DNA of 64,000 nucleotides from Galbula dea. Its lineage: Eukaryota > Chordata > Aves > Piciformes > Galbulidae. The position numbers and the translations under genes were made by a program. Location: positions 8,222,117 to 8,286,116 of the forward strand of contig VWZX01010273.1 in assembly GCA_013399015.1 (NCBI GenBank). Direction: 5' to 3'. Under the pieces are notes generated by a model that saw only the letters and a list, made by a program, of their open reading frames with translations, was not told where the DNA came from and did no database searches. Shown here piece after piece: positions 1 through 11,100 of the stretch (its first letter is position 1; every line of letters begins with the position of its first letter).

Positions 1-1656
1 AAAACCAAAACAAATCTCTTGGAGTGGTTTGCATTTCCAATCTGTCAGCAAAAGCCCGAGCTGAGAAGGGAACTGAGTCAGGCACTGAATGTGTCATGGT
101 TCAGTCCCGAATTGGTGGGGGCTCTGAAACCCCCCCAGGCTCACCCCACACCCACTGTCTGCCTTCCAGAAGCACAGAAGGGGGAAAAAGTGTCACTGCA
201 AGGGCTGTTTATCCCCTGTGGCAAACACACAGGAGATGCTCTGAGAAGCAGAGCCCCCTGCATGTGTTTGTCAGTCCATCTCTGGAAGGGAAAGAGGGGA
301 AGCAAAAGCCCCAGTGCCAACTTGCTTGACTGACTTACTCCCTGAAATTTGACCCAAGGCACACAAACACTAGATGACTGGAACTGCTCAGTCATCTGTG
401 GCCTCCCAGGCAGATTCAAGCCCTTACTTTTAACACATCAAGTCCCCCAGCAGGCAGCTGGCACTCAGGCTCTCACCCTGGGAAGAGCAGGGCAGGAGTC
501 CCCAGAGGTCTGCTCCAAGGGGAAACTGTCACCTTCTTTCTTTCCATTACCTTTACTGCAAATGGGAAACCTGTGCAGAGCACTGGAATGGCTCAAAGCC
601 TTCCAAAGGCACAACCACACACCTAACAAATCCAGAAGGGCAGTTCAGGAAGGCAGCTCAGACCCCCTGGCTGAGTTTCCCCTCTCTGGATCCCACAACA
701 ATTCCTGGTTGCTTCCTGTCCTGGTTTGGGCTAGAACAGAACTCATTCTGTTCAGTGATTTCACTTTCCAGCTAAAGCTCCTCTAAGTAACTGCACTTTC
801 ATGTTTTCACAGCCACTGCCTTCCTGATTTACTGCTTAGATTGACTCCCAGGGATTGGGCTGCAAGCCACAGTCACTGCTACAGCTTGTGGCCCATGGTG
901 GAAGGTGCAGAGTAAAAGCTGCACCTCCAGGGAGGAGAGGACACTTGAGGTGACCCTCAGCTGCCCAGCCAAGTATTCCACTCCAGACATGTCCTATTAG
1001 ATAGAAAACTGAGTGATCAAGAGGGTCAGTCTCTCTGCTGGCTCTTCTTCAGGGGCCAGCATCCAAGGAGAACTCTCTTCTCCCTTCAGTCCTGATCCAG
1101 CAGCAGGCTCCAGCCCCTGAGCCTGGTTCCCCTCTGCTGCTGAGTCCTCCTGCCCCAGCATCAGTGGTGATGGTGACACAGTTCCCATCAAGAGGGCTTG
1201 AATTCAGGGTTGGGGCTGGATGTATTTGCATAGATTTTATCATTATTATCTTCATTAAAGTAGCTTTAGTTTCCTTTTCCAATCCACAAGCCTCTCTCTA
1301 TCTCATTCTCCTCCTATTCCCCATGGTGGGATAGGGAGGTAACAGAGACCAATTGGTTCATGGCCAACCCTTGACACTCCCAAGCAAGGGATGCCCTCTG
1401 CAGAGCTCCCTCAGCAGCCTCAACATCTGCTCTGCCTGTGTCCTCAGCCCCCTTCCAGCTGCCAGTGCACAGCACAGCACTGTGAGGGCTACTATGGGGA
1501 AACAACCTGCAGCTCAGCCAGACCCAACACACACACACAAGCTTGCTTCAAGATTGTCCCTTGCCTTTCCTAGGGGCAGCCCAGTTCCTAGAAACACTGA
1601 ACTTGCTTGGAAGAGGTTAAGGAAGCTGAAGGCCTCCCAGTGCAGGCAGTACTCAC
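1..1656 (-). other. SLC25A22: SLC25A22 intron, running off the left edge
   Basis: The stretch begins at the GTGAGT donor of the upstream exon. I looked on the minus strand for the next expected block of the carrier and did not find it, so this appears to be intron to the edge. It holds a short CA microsatellite near 1,530-1,545 and nothing else I can name. Confidence 0.7.
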
Positions 1657-1782
1657 ATGCTGGTGTACATCCTCTGGCCATTCTGCTGGTTCTGCAGGCG
1701 AGTTTTGGCTAGGTCAATGGGAAACACACAGGTGACCCCTATCAGTCCAGCTATGCCTCCATTGATCAGCTTGGCAGGTAAA
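1657..1782 (-). CDS. SLC25A22: SLC25A22 coding exon, residues 7-49
   Basis: The acceptor CTCCTTGCAG lies just above 1,782 and the donor GTGAGT just below 1,657. The 126 bases begin with the third base of Ser7 and end two bases into Met49. The exon holds the first transmembrane helix and the carrier signature P-x-D-x-x-K-x-R-x-Q. Confidence 0.96.
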
Positions 1783-4700
1783 CTGCAAGGAGACAAGATG
1801 CCAAGAGAAAGATCTCTTCAGCCAGATGCCCAGAAACAGATGTCTCAGCACAGGGATAAGAGCAAGAGAGGGAAAGAGGAAAGAATGGAGCTGTTGCAGG
1901 ACCAGGGTTAACACATGGCTGGGCAAAGAGGAGGGAGCTCTGGCCACAGGGCAAAGCCTGGCCCTTGCTGCACATCCAGGGGAGGAAGAAAAAGCAGCAC
2001 ACTGCATCAGGATAAACCACTGCTGCCTGGGGTGGAGCCAAACAGCTAAGCCACCCATTAAAAGCAAGGAAAACCCCTGTTCCTCAAGAGCCAAGGGTTT
2101 CTGTTGTCCATGCAGGAGAAAAAGAGTGCTGGATCATCCAGCATGTGGCCAGACTTCAGCTGGGGCCTGATGGCATCTAAGGCAGCAGAGGTTTACAGGC
2201 AAAGGCTTTCCAACACTGCAACCAGATACCCATCCAAGGAGAGGCTGGTGACACATCAGCTGCTGCCATCCTGTGGGAAGCAGCCCAGCAGAAGTGCCCA
2301 GCTGGCAGCCAAGGAACAGCCTGGCTGCAGCTCCAGGAAACTGCTTCCAGACCTACTGCCCAAGGCAGGGGGAACACACACAAAGAAAGAAGCCAGAGAA
2401 ACCACCAGGCTGGCAGCCTGCACAGCCACAGGTGGAGGGATGTGAGCTCATACCTCTCAGGGCAATCCAAACCTGCTTGGCTGCATGGGTTTGGGGTTTT
2501 TTTTCCTGCTTGCCTTTGTGTTCCCCCAGAGAATTCTTGCAAAGAGAATTGAGTGAGAGCCAGCTCAGCTAAACAGGGCTTCCCAACAAATTCAATTAAG
2601 AGAAATGTCCAGCACTTACATGCTCAATAAACCACTCCACACAGAGGCAAAAGAAGCCTCTTTTGAGTCAGCTCCCTCCCATAAAGCACAGGATGCCTGG
2701 GATATTCAACTGAGAGCCAACAGCAGTCCTACATTGCAGCTGGGTGAGCTGGCAAGGCTGAATCCTACCTTTCAGGATGGGGTCATGATGCTCTGGCCAG
2801 GAGCACAGACTGCTTTACTCACTGGAGCAGTAGCAGGGAGGTTGGCCATGGTGTGGGGGATGAAGCTCTGCAGACACCTTCTGCCCCAGCAGCAGTGCAG
2901 AGTGCTCTGCACCAAGGGGCAAATGAAGAGGGGAGCAATGAGCAGCCACACTAAGAGAGCTGCCTCTTAGCTCCAGGCTGGAGGGAAAGGCAGGATAGGG
3001 AGACTCAGGGTTTCAACTTGGGGTGTTCCTGGAGGAAGCAGACAACAGAAGGGTGGAAAATAAACAAGTCTTTGCCCACAAGTGCTAAGCATGATCTTGA
3101 AACTGCAGGAGACTCCTCCCAGCCTCCACCTTCCTGCAGTCAGAGCTCCTTCCTCCTCAACACCTGCACTGACACAACAAACACACAGAGCCCCCAGACT
3201 GGCCCAGCTGGAAGAGGAGGTGCCAAGGACAGGCAGACAGACCTGAGCTCACCCCACATTCTTCAGCAAGACAGTGCTGACTGAGATTAAATCAAGCAGA
3301 GCACGTTAGGAAGGCAGGCCCCAAACAGTCCATGAGCTCAGCACAGGGCCAGATCTCATCAGCTCCAGACTCTGTTGCCTCAGGGACCTTTGCACCACAG
3401 TCTGAGAAGGGAAGAGGTTTGCCTGCAAACTTCTGTGCTCAACTTGTTGTCAGGACACAGGAAAATTTCCAACAGTGAGCTTGACATGGTGGCTCTCTCC
3501 TGCTGTAACCCACAGTCATGCTGAAAGAGCAGGTTAGAGAGCAGAGAGAAGGGTGCCAAGGTGCAGGCACCCCTGAGGAGGGGGTTTCAAGATAGGATGA
3601 CATCAAGCCTCCCCAAAAATCCAGCTCCAAAGTTCCTGCTGGCAGGTGACAAGAGTGCAAGGCACAACTAGTGCCCCTTCCCAGCCTCAGCACTGTCCCT
3701 GCTCCTCTAAGGGTCCCTGAAAGACTGCAGGCAGGCAGACACTTGCCTCTCTCAGCCTGTTCCAACAGTGACATCAGCAGAGGGAGTGAGACACAAGACA
3801 CTTGGCAACCCTCTTGCCTGCTGGCATCCAAAGTGCAAAAGATTCCCCAATTTCAGCACAGACCCTAGAAACAAAGGGAAAGAGTCTGATGTGCCTGGGC
3901 AAGCCAAACATCTGGCTAACATGGGCTGCAGAAAGCCTCTCCTTCTGCCTGTGGGGGAGAAATCCCTGCTCAACACCCTCACTGCTCCTGAATCCAAGCC
4001 CTCAGGTTCCCCCAGGGGCACTGCAGAAGGAGAGCAGGATGGAGAGACTCTGGGGCAGCATCTGAGAGACACTGAGGTCAAGCTCCACAGGCAGCACTGC
4101 AGAAGTACAATGCCCTTCATCTCCCCTTGCAGCAAACTGCTGCTGTGGATCCTTGCCCTTTGGTATCAGCCTCATTTGGCTAAGGGATGCCAGATGCTGC
4201 AAGGAAACAGAGGTCTGGTAGATCCTCCAAGCTTAAACCAGATCTCCTTGGCTTGGTTACCTCTCACCTGTGGTCTCACCAATTGGAGAGGGGACCTAAG
4301 CAGGAGAGAGGGGAGATTTTGGGCCACAGAGGAGAACCAAGGGCACTGCACCTCAAGCCAAAGCTGGTTTTCCTTGTGACTAAGTCATCTCACTTCTCAC
4401 CTCAGTGCTCTCTGCTCTCTAACAGGATGAGAATCCACTGTGCCTGGTCACTCTGTCCTACTCAGCTTCTGCCTCTCCCTGCTGAGGTGCACAGGGCTTA
4501 GTGAAACAGGGACAAGAAAGGCTAGCATACAAATAAAGCCATTTGCTCAGTTTAACATGAGAAGGGACAGAAAGGCATCCCAGTTCTCCTAGTGCTCCTC
4601 CTCAGGCCTTTTAACCAGTCCCTGCAGCCAGCAAGCCCCTGTTCCCACTGCCAAGAGCACACAGGAGGCTCTGAGGGAGAGCCTGGAGGATGTGTCTCCC

Positions 4701-5764
4701 CTTCCTTCAGAACACCAAGCTTCAAATGGCCACAGAACTGGTCCTTAAGCCCTGGGATATACACCCATCAGGCTCCATGAAGGTGAAGCTCAGTGTGCTC
4801 TTCCTGGGTGTAACAAAAGGGTGCCAAGTGCTCTCCAAATTGGGGAAGTGATGACAAATCCAATCTAGGCACATAAACACAACACTGTCTCGTTATCAGC
4901 ACAGCTCAGGACTGGTTTCCTTTGCAGAAGGCAGGCACACAGGAGGATATCCTAATCATGGCAAGGTGGGGCAGCCCTCTTGCCTGGAGCATTCAGATGT
5001 TGCCAAGTTCTGGGTCTCTGTCAGCAGGTTTCACTCACACACTGCCCCCTCCCCATCCTGAGCTGCTAACCTGGAAAAGAAGAGGTTAGAAGAGGGCCAC
5101 AAAAAACCCCCCCAGAGCATCTAGGAGTCATTTATCTAGGGCAGGACTTTGCAGATCCATCTGACACAGCTCTGAGGGAACAACTGGGTCTATCCAGAAA
5201 GCACATCCCAATTCATTTCCAGGGAAGACTCAAATCCAGCCTTTGCCTATGCCAGGACAAATGCTTTACAGCTCCTGCTCTGTACTGAAGTGTCACTAAT
5301 TACTGGTGGTACTTCATGTTCCTGCAATCACTGGAGCACTAACTGTCTTCAGAAGGGCACAAGGCTGCATCTACATGGACTTTGTAAGCACAGGCACTGC
5401 ATTCTTGCCTGGTCAAGGAGCTGGCTTTGCTCCCTTGATGTCAGCAAGCTGAAATCAGCAGGTCAGGCTGACCTCTGAAAGAGGAAGCACAAAGGAAGAG
5501 ACTTGTGCAGGGTAAAAAGCAGAGGGCAGCAAGAGGAAAGAACTGAAGAAAGCAGAGATGTTGCAATGAGCAAATAAAAGGAGGTTGAAAAGAGAAGCAG
5601 GTTAGGAAGGAGAAGAGAAGGAATCAGATGTGTTTAAGGTTGGATGAGATGATCAGGTGATCTCCTCCAAGCTCCTGTGTCACAAAAGGGATGCAGTTGG
5701 AACAGGCTTGAGAAGAAACATCTGAAGCTCAGCCAACAACTCACCTGATCTGTTTATCAGCCAT
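1657..5764 (-). CDS. SLC25A22: Mitochondrial glutamate carrier 1 (SLC25A22), 5' coding part only
   Basis: SLC25A22 is an inner-membrane carrier of the SLC25 family that imports glutamate with a proton into mitochondria. Two coding exons are visible, 5,745-5,764 and 1,657-1,782, and they encode residues 1-49. The protein starts MADKQIS, then LPAKLINGG. It contains the mitochondrial carrier signature [10 protein letters not shown] at about residues 28-37, at the end of the first transmembrane helix. The N-terminus fits SLC25A22 and not its paralogue SLC25A18, and the position next to PIDD1 agrees with human synteny. The exon phases match: AG is followed by T, completing Ser7. Human SLC25A22 has about 323 residues, so roughly 85% of the protein lies to the left of position 1. 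I found no further coding exon in 1-1,656. The identification rests on family knowledge, and the exon boundaries were read from splice signals. Confidence 0.95.
1783..5744 (-). other. SLC25A22: SLC25A22 intron between the two visible coding exons
   Basis: This 3.96-kb intron is bounded by GTGAGT at 5,744 and TTGCAG at 1,783. A possible worn CR1 3' end lies near 5,628-5,690, in the leader-intron-like sequence just before the exon. No exon or RNA gene is recognisable. Confidence 0.75.
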
Positions 5765-5861
5765 TTAATTCAAGCTTGATCTTGTTAAGAAATGAATCTG
5801 TTCCTTCAAGTTGTTCCTCAATTTCTTTTCCAGTCAATTCTGTTTTCACTTCAGTTCCTTC
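5745..5861 (-). CDS. SLC25A22: SLC25A22 start-codon exon (CDS 5,745-5,764 plus 5' leader)
   Basis: The start codon is at 5,764-5,762 and encodes MADKQI plus two bases of Ser7, followed by a GTGAGT donor at 5,744. The exon extends 5' to 5,861, where a strong acceptor (long pyrimidine tract ending in CTCTCCCAG) begins it, so 5,765-5,861 is untranslated leader. A leader exon further upstream is therefore required, and the CpG island near 23 kb is the likely source. Confidence 0.9.
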
Positions 5862-8741
5862 CTGGGAGAGAAAAAGACACCAAGGAGACAGAGCTGAGAC
5901 ACTTCACACTCTTCCTGATGCTCAGATCCTACTGGGCAGGCTGCAGGGTGAGGCCAGCTGAGGAACAAGTGACTTAAGGGAGCCCCTGGCCTCCTCAGAG
6001 AGGAGACAGCTCCAGAGGGACTCATCTAAATGTGTGTATCTAAATATACAAGCACACATGGAGGGAAGAGCTGCCAGAGGCACCAGGCTCCAGCAGCACG
6101 TGAGGAAGGGCAGCAGCCAGGCAGTGCAGGACCTCTGCCCAGCTCCCTGGGGACCTCCAAACCTTCTGCAGCTCCATTCAGCCACCCCAAGACAGTGCTG
6201 TGCCACCACAAGACCCACTGAGCACTTCCTTCCAACACATCCATGCTGTTTCTGAAGGAAAGTCTTCCCAAACCTGCTCCTCCAGTGATCCCAACCCTTC
6301 CTCCACCTCCCAGCCCAGAGAGACAGCCTGTGCTCAGGCTTGGGCCAACACTGTCCTTCCAGTGCCTCTCCCCACCCTAACCATTGGTGTGATTTTGCCC
6401 TTTGGACCCTTCTTTTCAACTCAGTGCCTACTGGCACAACACTGAAGCTCCAAGTCTGCAGGGAACAGTTCTCTCTCTGACTCCTGATTGCTCCTGGAGA
6501 AGTCATCATACAAAGAAATCTGGATGCTGGAGAACATTTCAGAAGCAACCACAACCTTCAGCCTCCTTGTGACCTCCTCACCTCCAACCTGGCAATCCAG
6601 AGCCCCAGGCTTCCATCAGGCACTTTCAGCAGCCCTCAGCCCCTCTCCTCCCCTTCTCTCCCCCCTCCAGCTGCCATGCAGGTGGTGAGCCAGCAGCAGA
6701 GGAGATATCTTTGCCCTTTGACTCTGGAATGAAATCTGCCCCTTAATTGCAGATTGCCAAACCCACCCAGAATCTCACCTCTAAGAAGGTGGCTTTCAGC
6801 TGGTGGTTGTTATCTGCTCTGGAAATAAAACCTGAGGGCCAGAGGCATCCCTGAGAGTGCAAAGAGCTGGTGATAGTGCAAACAGGTAAGGGAAGGAGAT
6901 GGGATGAGGTTACACAGAGTTGAGCACTGACCTGCTTGGACAAGATGGGACTAAACCTGCCTTTTCTGGAGTCCCACATTCAAGGCAAAGCCATGAGAGA
7001 CTAAGGAAAGAGGCTCCTCTCCAAAACACTGCCCATGAACCTCTCCCACCACACCACACTACTACACCTTCCATCCCTTCCCTGACTCCCCTCCAGGCAG
7101 TTTACCTGATTGCAACTAACCCAGGGAAGCAGATCTTAAAAACCTCTAGAGCAGCTAAATCTGCACTTCCTGAGGGAAAAAATCTCTTCCACCTTTCTCT
7201 CTCTCTTACCTTCACAGGCATGGCCACAAGAGTACTTTGGAGAAACCTAATTCTCTCTTGATTTAACCAGAACAAGACCAAAAATATCAAATCACAAGGA
7301 GATCATCTGCTGACAGCTTAGTCTTCCTGGCATGGACAAGCCCTGAACCATGAAAGCTTTCTGGATAACATCTACATCCTCAAGAGGGTATTTATCAAGG
7401 CAGCAGCCCTGACAAAACACAGGCACCAACAGGTTCTGATGCCCCACTCCAAGCTCTGTGGTGGGACATCCAGAGGACAGCACAGGAGGAGACAGAAGGC
7501 TGCTCACATTCATCCTGAACAGGCAGCTGAAAGAGTGAGAGACCCAGATGGACACACAGAGGTACCACAGGGCTGTTTCTTACCTGCTGACACAAGTAGG
7601 ATGGTGGGGGTGAAGACACTACTGCCCTGAGAAGGCCCTGGGACAGTTGGGTTTAGCTCTCTCCTCTCTTTTCTTCCTCTGACTTTTGCTCTCCACAGCT
7701 GTCTGACCCAGAGAGAAAACTTCTGCTGCTTCCCACCAGGGAATCAATGCTCCTGTTGCAGCTCTACAGCAGGGAGGGGTAAAAACCTCCTCCTTCCTTG
7801 GTGCTGGCTCCACAACCAGCAAATACCAGGACTAGTATCATCTCCCCTAACAAAAGCTACTCAACAGGCAGACAAGCATGGGGAAGAGAACAATGGGATG
7901 ATTTTACAGCAGGCACCAGCTCTTGATAACTGTTTAGACAGCACCTGGCACAGAGGAAGCCTCCATGGCCATGGCCATGGCCAGGGGATTTGAATGCATT
8001 AAAGGATTTTAATGCACTGAACTGGAAAGCTTATGGGAGCTCTGCTTGTTTAAACAGAGCTCCAGCAAATGACCATTTGCAAAACAAACCCAAAGTCACT
8101 GCAAACTCCATCTGAGCCCTTTGCTGTCATCTACAGAACTCCCTGAGTCCCCCTAAGAGATGGGGAATGATGAAGCCTCTAGTGCCCTGGGCAGGGAATT
8201 CCTGGGGAGAGCTGGACCCCAGGCTTTTCCCAGGCAGGGATAAAAATAGCTGCTGCAGTCTGAAAGGAGGTAAAACACAGGCTGGGAAGAGAAAGGCAAT
8301 GATTTTGTAGGATGTTTTAAACCAACAAATCCAGAACAATGTTCTACATTCAATCTAAAGCCCTAAGGGAATCTCCCCAGGAACACAGTGCTCTCAGGAG
8401 CCAGAAAATGCAACCAAAAGCAGGCAAGCACAGCTTCTGCAGCCTAGGAGGGCTGTAGCTCCAGGGCTTCCTACAGAAGCAGAGCTTGCATCTTCCCAGG
8501 AAGCCTCCCATCAGCACCTGCAACTGGGGCAGCAGACAAACCAGCAGCACCAAAAAGCTGCTGACACCTCCAAAAGTCTTCCTAGGCTAAAACTCCACAG
8601 CTAGCCCTGCTGGAACTGGGAAACTGCATGGCACCAGGAGCAGAGGAGTCAGGAGGAAACTTGTAGGGGGTGGGCAGGGGAAAGGAGCCCTACCTCAAAG
8701 CCAAGGAGGCTGAGCAGCCCTGGAGGAAGGGGAGTCCTGAC

Positions 8742-8812
8742 CTGAACATCTCCTGATGGAGAGAGCGCTGCACAGGCGATGAACCGTGTGGTGCCAATTC
8801 CCTCCTTGAGTG
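8742..8812 (-). other. Exon-like segment of unknown identity
   Basis: On the minus strand an acceptor-like TGTTCACAG is followed by 71 bases and a CAG|GTCAGG donor-like site. The segment is open in one frame (two bases, then 23 codons; it includes TTRFIACAALSPSGDVQ) and keeps four CpG dinucleotides in a CpG-poor intron. I do not recognise the peptide. It could be an untranslated or alternative exon of SLC25A22, an exon of an unknown gene, or chance. Confidence 0.2.
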
Positions 8813-10984
8813 CTGTGAACACAGCTAGGTGTGGATTAATGCCCCATTACCTGCACACTGGGAAGTCCCTTCTACATTGATTAAAATAATCAAGCTAATT
8901 AGTTTCAGAGTGACACACAGCAGCATGGGGAACTGCCTCCATGCCAGCCACAGGAGTGATGCAGACAGCCTGAAGCTCGCATTGCTGTGCGTGGATACCT
9001 CAGCAGCCTGGCCTCTCCATCTTCCCAGCTCCCAAAATCCAGCTCCAGAGAGTGACAGAGCAGCTAGATTGGGGGTACCACAATGCAATTCTAGCCAGCT
9101 TTGGATGTATCTGGTTCTCAAAGCCTCAGCCACTGGCAAAATGGTACTATTTTGCTCCCCTGTCTTGCTACACATGACACAAGCTCACCCAGCTATGCTA
9201 CCCAGACAGTGTCATCTTCTCCAGGGTGGCCAACCTCTGCCTAGTGCAGGCCTGCTGCACTCCTGAGTGGCCTAGGGCACAGGGCTGGACTCTTAACCTT
9301 CACTTCTTGCCTTATCACCTAAAGGAAAAGTGCTAACCAAAGAACCACAGCCCAGCCTAGGCATGGAAGGAAGCACAAGAGTCTCACCACATGCCATGTG
9401 TGCCTTCAGCAAGCTTGGACAGAGATACAGGCACCCAACACCTCCACAAGCTGAGATATGATGGAAGAAGGAACAGGTTTAGCTTACTCACACCTCTTGA
9501 CCATGCTCATCCCATTTACTGCTGCCACACTGCCCTAATAGCTGTGTGTTGCCACCTCTACCCCCAGATGCCACTGCTCTGCCCACAGTCTGACCCTGGG
9601 CAACCCAGAGCTCAGGCTCCTCCTTTTTGTCCTGCTCTCCCTCTGCCAGGCTGCCAGAGGGACTGCTGGCATCCTCTGAAGGCTTCCAGTCCACCAGCTC
9701 TCCCAGACCCACCAGCAGCCACTCAACAGAGGCTGGGTCTTCCCTTCTGCCCTCTGCCAGGTTCTCCCTCCTCCCCCAGCAGCCTGCAGCCAAGCACAGC
9801 CTCTTAGGCACAGACTGCCAGACATCCTGACTTATCCCACTGCACACAGGCTGCCATTCAGAGACCTTTACCCAGCTGGTGCTGTGGCCAGAGGAAGCAA
9901 TCCCATCCTCTCCCTACAGCCCAACCTGTGTTCCCATCCTTGCTTTCATGCCAGCACAAACATTTGTGCAGAGCAGTCAGGCAGGGAGGAGACAGAACTG
10001 GAGGCCAGCACATGGTGGAGCTGTCACTGAAAGCAAACATCCCAGCTACAACCTTGACTTCAAAACAAACAGCAGAAGGGGAAGGCAAGACTCCCTTCCA
10101 CGTGTTTCTACTTGTTAGAGGAGCCAACAGCAAGAAACAGGGCTCAGGGGGGGAGAAGAGGAAGCAAAGCTCTGCCAGCATCACTCTGTGGAGAGGACAC
10201 AGCCAGGAGACTGCTCCCAGACAAAGGGGAGGAGCAACCAGCACCCAGCACCTGCTGGGAGAGGAGAAACCCTCTGGGACCAGCACACTGCTGCTTCCCT
10301 TCACAACACAAACCCCAAGTGCTGCTGAGGGCTGAAGCCAAGCTGCCAGGGCAACGGGAAGCTGTCAGCAGTGCAAACTGAACTGCAGCTGGTTCCCTGG
10401 GAGAAGCTGCTGTCTACATGCATGCTGAGCACAGAGCACAGAGGGGAGTTGTGGCACCGGGAAACCTCCCCTGGGGAGAAGCTGTCACCTTGGCTCTCCT
10501 CTCCTCAGCACCCTTTGGGATAGAGGGGATGGAAGGAATTGGTGGCAGTTCCATCCCTGCTGCTCACTCACCCTTAGGCTCTCCAGAGCAGACACTGCCA
10601 TGGTTTTCCTTGCAGCCCCAGGCAGGGCATTAGTCCACACCAAAAAGCAGCTCTCAGACATGCTGGTGGCTGCTCCCCCACCCTCACAGGCTGCCACCTC
10701 TCCCACCACACCCCAGGACAGCACAGCCCTGTACAGTTCTGCAGCAGGCAGAGGCTGAGGACACACACTCACCTGCCTGGCTGGTGGGTCAGCAGCTGAC
10801 TGTCCCCATGGGACACTGGGTTTTGAAAGCACCAAGCTGAGGGCAGCTCCCTGCCTTGCTCAGGTGAAAACAAAAGACCAAAGTCCCAGTGGGGAGGTGC
10901 CAAGCCACTTGCCTGCATCACTGGCTACTCATCCCATCCTGGGGACAGGGCTGGTGGCACTGTGCCCACTCAGCTGACAAGACA

Positions 10985-11100
10985 GTGCAGACCACACAGA
11001 ACTATCCAGGTTGGAAGTGATCTCCAAGAGCAAGTCCAAGCCCCAGAAGGCAGGGCATTCACCTCTCCCTCCTGACAGCTCCCCCACAAGAGCTCCTTCC
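10985..11100 (-). repeat. Possible degraded CR1 3' end
   Basis: The segment resembles the minus-strand CR1 terminus (ACAGAAC...CAGGTTGGAAG...GATCTCCAAGAGCAAGTCCAA), but it is diverged and lacks a clear internal part. Its boundaries are approximate. Confidence 0.35.

Noticed and set aside
7966..7984. Short CCATGG-type tandem run
   Set aside because: It has only about three units and looks like ordinary simple sequence.
9391..10381. Cluster of 90-150 codon open frames in the SLC25A22 leader intron
   Set aside because: Frames on both strands overlap, there is no domain similarity, no CpG retention and no splice pattern.
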